A stretch of DNA of 32,310 nucleotides from an uncultured Verrucomicrobiales bacterium (lineage in GTDB: Bacteria > Verrucomicrobiota > Verrucomicrobiia > Verrucomicrobiales > Akkermansiaceae). Made by a program: the position numbers and the translations under genes. The notes under the pieces are model-generated. The model searched no databases. It was not told the DNA's origin and was given only the letters and a program-made list of their open reading frames with translations. Shown here piece after piece: positions 31,348 through 32,310 of the stretch. Each line of letters starts with the position of its first letter. Position 1 is the stretch's first letter. The stretch is taken from NCBI GenBank assembly GCA_937944055.1, contig CALDZJ010000050.1, forward strand, positions 1 to 32,310. The letters run 5' to 3'.

Positions 31348-32310
31348 TCAAGCTAGGGAGAGGACAGATTCGCGGTAGTCGTAGTTCAGGAGAGCTTGGC
31401 GACGTTTCCTTGGGAGTGATTTGATCGTCGATCCGTCTTGATTCAGTAAGTTCAGCACGATTCGTCTCACCGTTCCCAGATTCTTGGCGGCATTGCCCGC
31501 TCGGGTTTGATTTGCATCTTCTCGAAAGGTCGTGTCGAGCTGCCAGTGGCAGTTGTTTTCAATCTGCCAATGCGCTCGAATTGTTTCCCGAAGCTCCTCG
31601 GCATCTGCGGGGAGACTACTCAAGTAGTAGCGCTTTTCAGCTCGACGGCGTTGCCCACTCGCTTTTTCAGCTGTCTGATTCTCCACGACAATGAGACTCT
31701 TCAGCCCGCTCCATTTCGATCGGATACTAGGCTCCATCCAATCAAGTCGATCTGTCGCTACGATACTGCACAAGGTATTGCGCCCATGATCTGTTTCGTA
31801 ATCTTGGTGGATGCTCCAACCCTCTGCTTTTTCGAGTTTGAGATGGCGTAGGGCGATGTGAAAATGGTCGATGGCTTCCTTGTGCAAAGCCGCCTGATTC
31901 CCTTTGAGCGCAAAGAGATAGTCCCCCTTCTTTGAGATGATGGTCTCGGCAAAATTGCGCTGTGTTCCCATTGCATCAATGGTGACGGTGTGACCTTCGA
32001 GATCTAGCTGGGCGAGGACTTTCTCGATGGCCCAAATCTCGTTCTTCTTTTTGGGAACGTGGTCCTGACAGAGGGTGAGGCGTTGCTTGGTGGCCCATGC
32101 GCTGACGACGTGCACTGGGCCCTGTTTGACGGTGTGACTGCCACGTAGGCTCTTGCCGTCGATGGCGATGATTTCATCGCGGAGAGGTTTGCTGATCGTC
32201 GCAAGATGGGCACGGAGGCAGTCGTTAAAATGATGAGGATCGATCACCGCGAAGATGTTGGCAAAGGTTTGCGCGGTTGGGATGCCATGGGGGATTTTGA
32301 TCCACTTTTC
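31348..32310 (-). CDS. ISAs1-family (IS4-like DDE) transposase, 5' part beyond window
   Basis: The coding frame runs off the right edge, so only the C-terminal ~320 residues are present. The frame continues beyond the GTG at 32247 with IPHGIPTAQTFANIFAVIDPHHF, matching the ISAs1 N-terminal block HGIPSHDTFGRVFAxLD. DDE residues are seen in IAIDGKSLRGS, VTIDAMGTQ and HWQIENNCHWQLDTTFREDA. Further family marks are LFALKGNQ and RAGNAAKNL. No frameshift or internal stop appears, so this copy looks intact within the window. The stop at 31348 is close to the 5' end of alkB, and the IS end probably lies within about 31320-31347. Confidence 0.9.
   Translation of the reverse strand, partial: EKWIKIPHGIPTAQTFANIFAVIDPHHFNDCLRAHLATISKPLRDEIIAIDGKSLRGSHTVKQGPVHVVSAWATKQRLTLCQDHVPKKKNEIWAIEKVLAQLDLEGHTVTIDAMGTQRNFAETIISKKGDYLFALKGNQAALHKEAIDHFHIALRHLKLEKAEGWSIHQDYETDHGRNTLCSIVATDRLDWMEPSIRSKWSGLKSLIVVENQTAEKASGQRRRAEKRYYLSSLPADAEELRETIRAHWQIENNCHWQLDTTFREDANQTRAGNAAKNLGTVRRIVLNLLNQDGSTIKSLPRKRRQALLNYDYRESVLSLA

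Noticed and set aside
1-32310. tRNA genes (including tRNA-Sec), CRISPR arrays, rRNA and prophage
   Set aside because: Reading for T-loop motifs, regularly spaced repeats and phage hallmark proteins gave nothing convincing; a covariance-model scan would be decisive for tRNA-Sec.

Overview
The window looks like a chromosomal segment of a Verrucomicrobiota bacterium or a close PVC relative. This is inferred from gene content, not from a marker gene. Pointers are the periplasmic c-type cytochrome coupled to a beta-propeller protein, a large REP-type (HUH) transposase, an RpiB-GlyA fusion, and the scarcity of strong Shine-Dalgarno sequences before many genes. The genome appears moderately high in GC, with very G-rich coding strands. 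No rRNA, tRNA, CRISPR array, phage or conjugation genes were recognised. Mobile DNA is limited to a REP-associated transposase at the left end and an ISAs1-family insertion sequence running off the right end.

Left part (1-11.3 kb): the REP-type transposase converges on a glutamate dehydrogenase. Divergent from that lies a short IF-1 (infA) followed by selB, the selenocysteine elongation factor, which ends in a good intrinsic terminator. On the minus strand follow a ThrE-type threonine/serine exporter and a large PutA. PutA is divergently arranged with a PAS-AraC regulator. PutA (proline to glutamate) and glutamate dehydrogenase (glutamate to 2-oxoglutarate) form a plausible proline/glutamate catabolic route. 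Two minus-strand membrane proteins (DUF445 and TMEM220-like) follow.

Middle part (11.3-19.2 kb): a low-molecular-weight phosphatase with the arginine-phosphatase-type P-loop sits directly before a single gene fusing ribose-5-phosphate isomerase B to serine hydroxymethyltransferase. This echoes the ywlE-rpiB-(ywlG)-glyA order of Bacillus. Next are a sodium/proton antiporter with a regulatory nucleotide-binding-like domain overlapping a methyltransferase, then a DUF1611 (DgcN-like) P-loop protein overlapping a PLP racemase whose start is anomalous. An RRM RNA-binding protein lies on the minus strand with its own terminator.

Right part (19.4-30.7 kb): a long co-directional run begins with ileS. 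It continues with an FAD monooxygenase carrying an N-terminal zinc-finger-like module, an enolase-superfamily enzyme with all five expected catalytic residues, pyrE, a half-size TauE/SafE permease, a YdjM/DUF457 membrane protein, a TIM-barrel sugar isomerase-like protein, and a translationally coupled cytochrome c/beta-propeller pair. Convergent to these are an AlkB-like dioxygenase and the ISAs1 transposase, whose end abuts the alkB 5' region.

The most notable observations are the RpiB-GlyA fusion and its phosphatase neighbour, the DUF1611-racemase pair with its non-canonical or broken start, the zinc-finger-FAD monooxygenase fusion, and SelB without its partner genes nearby. None is proven to be a new system from sequence alone.
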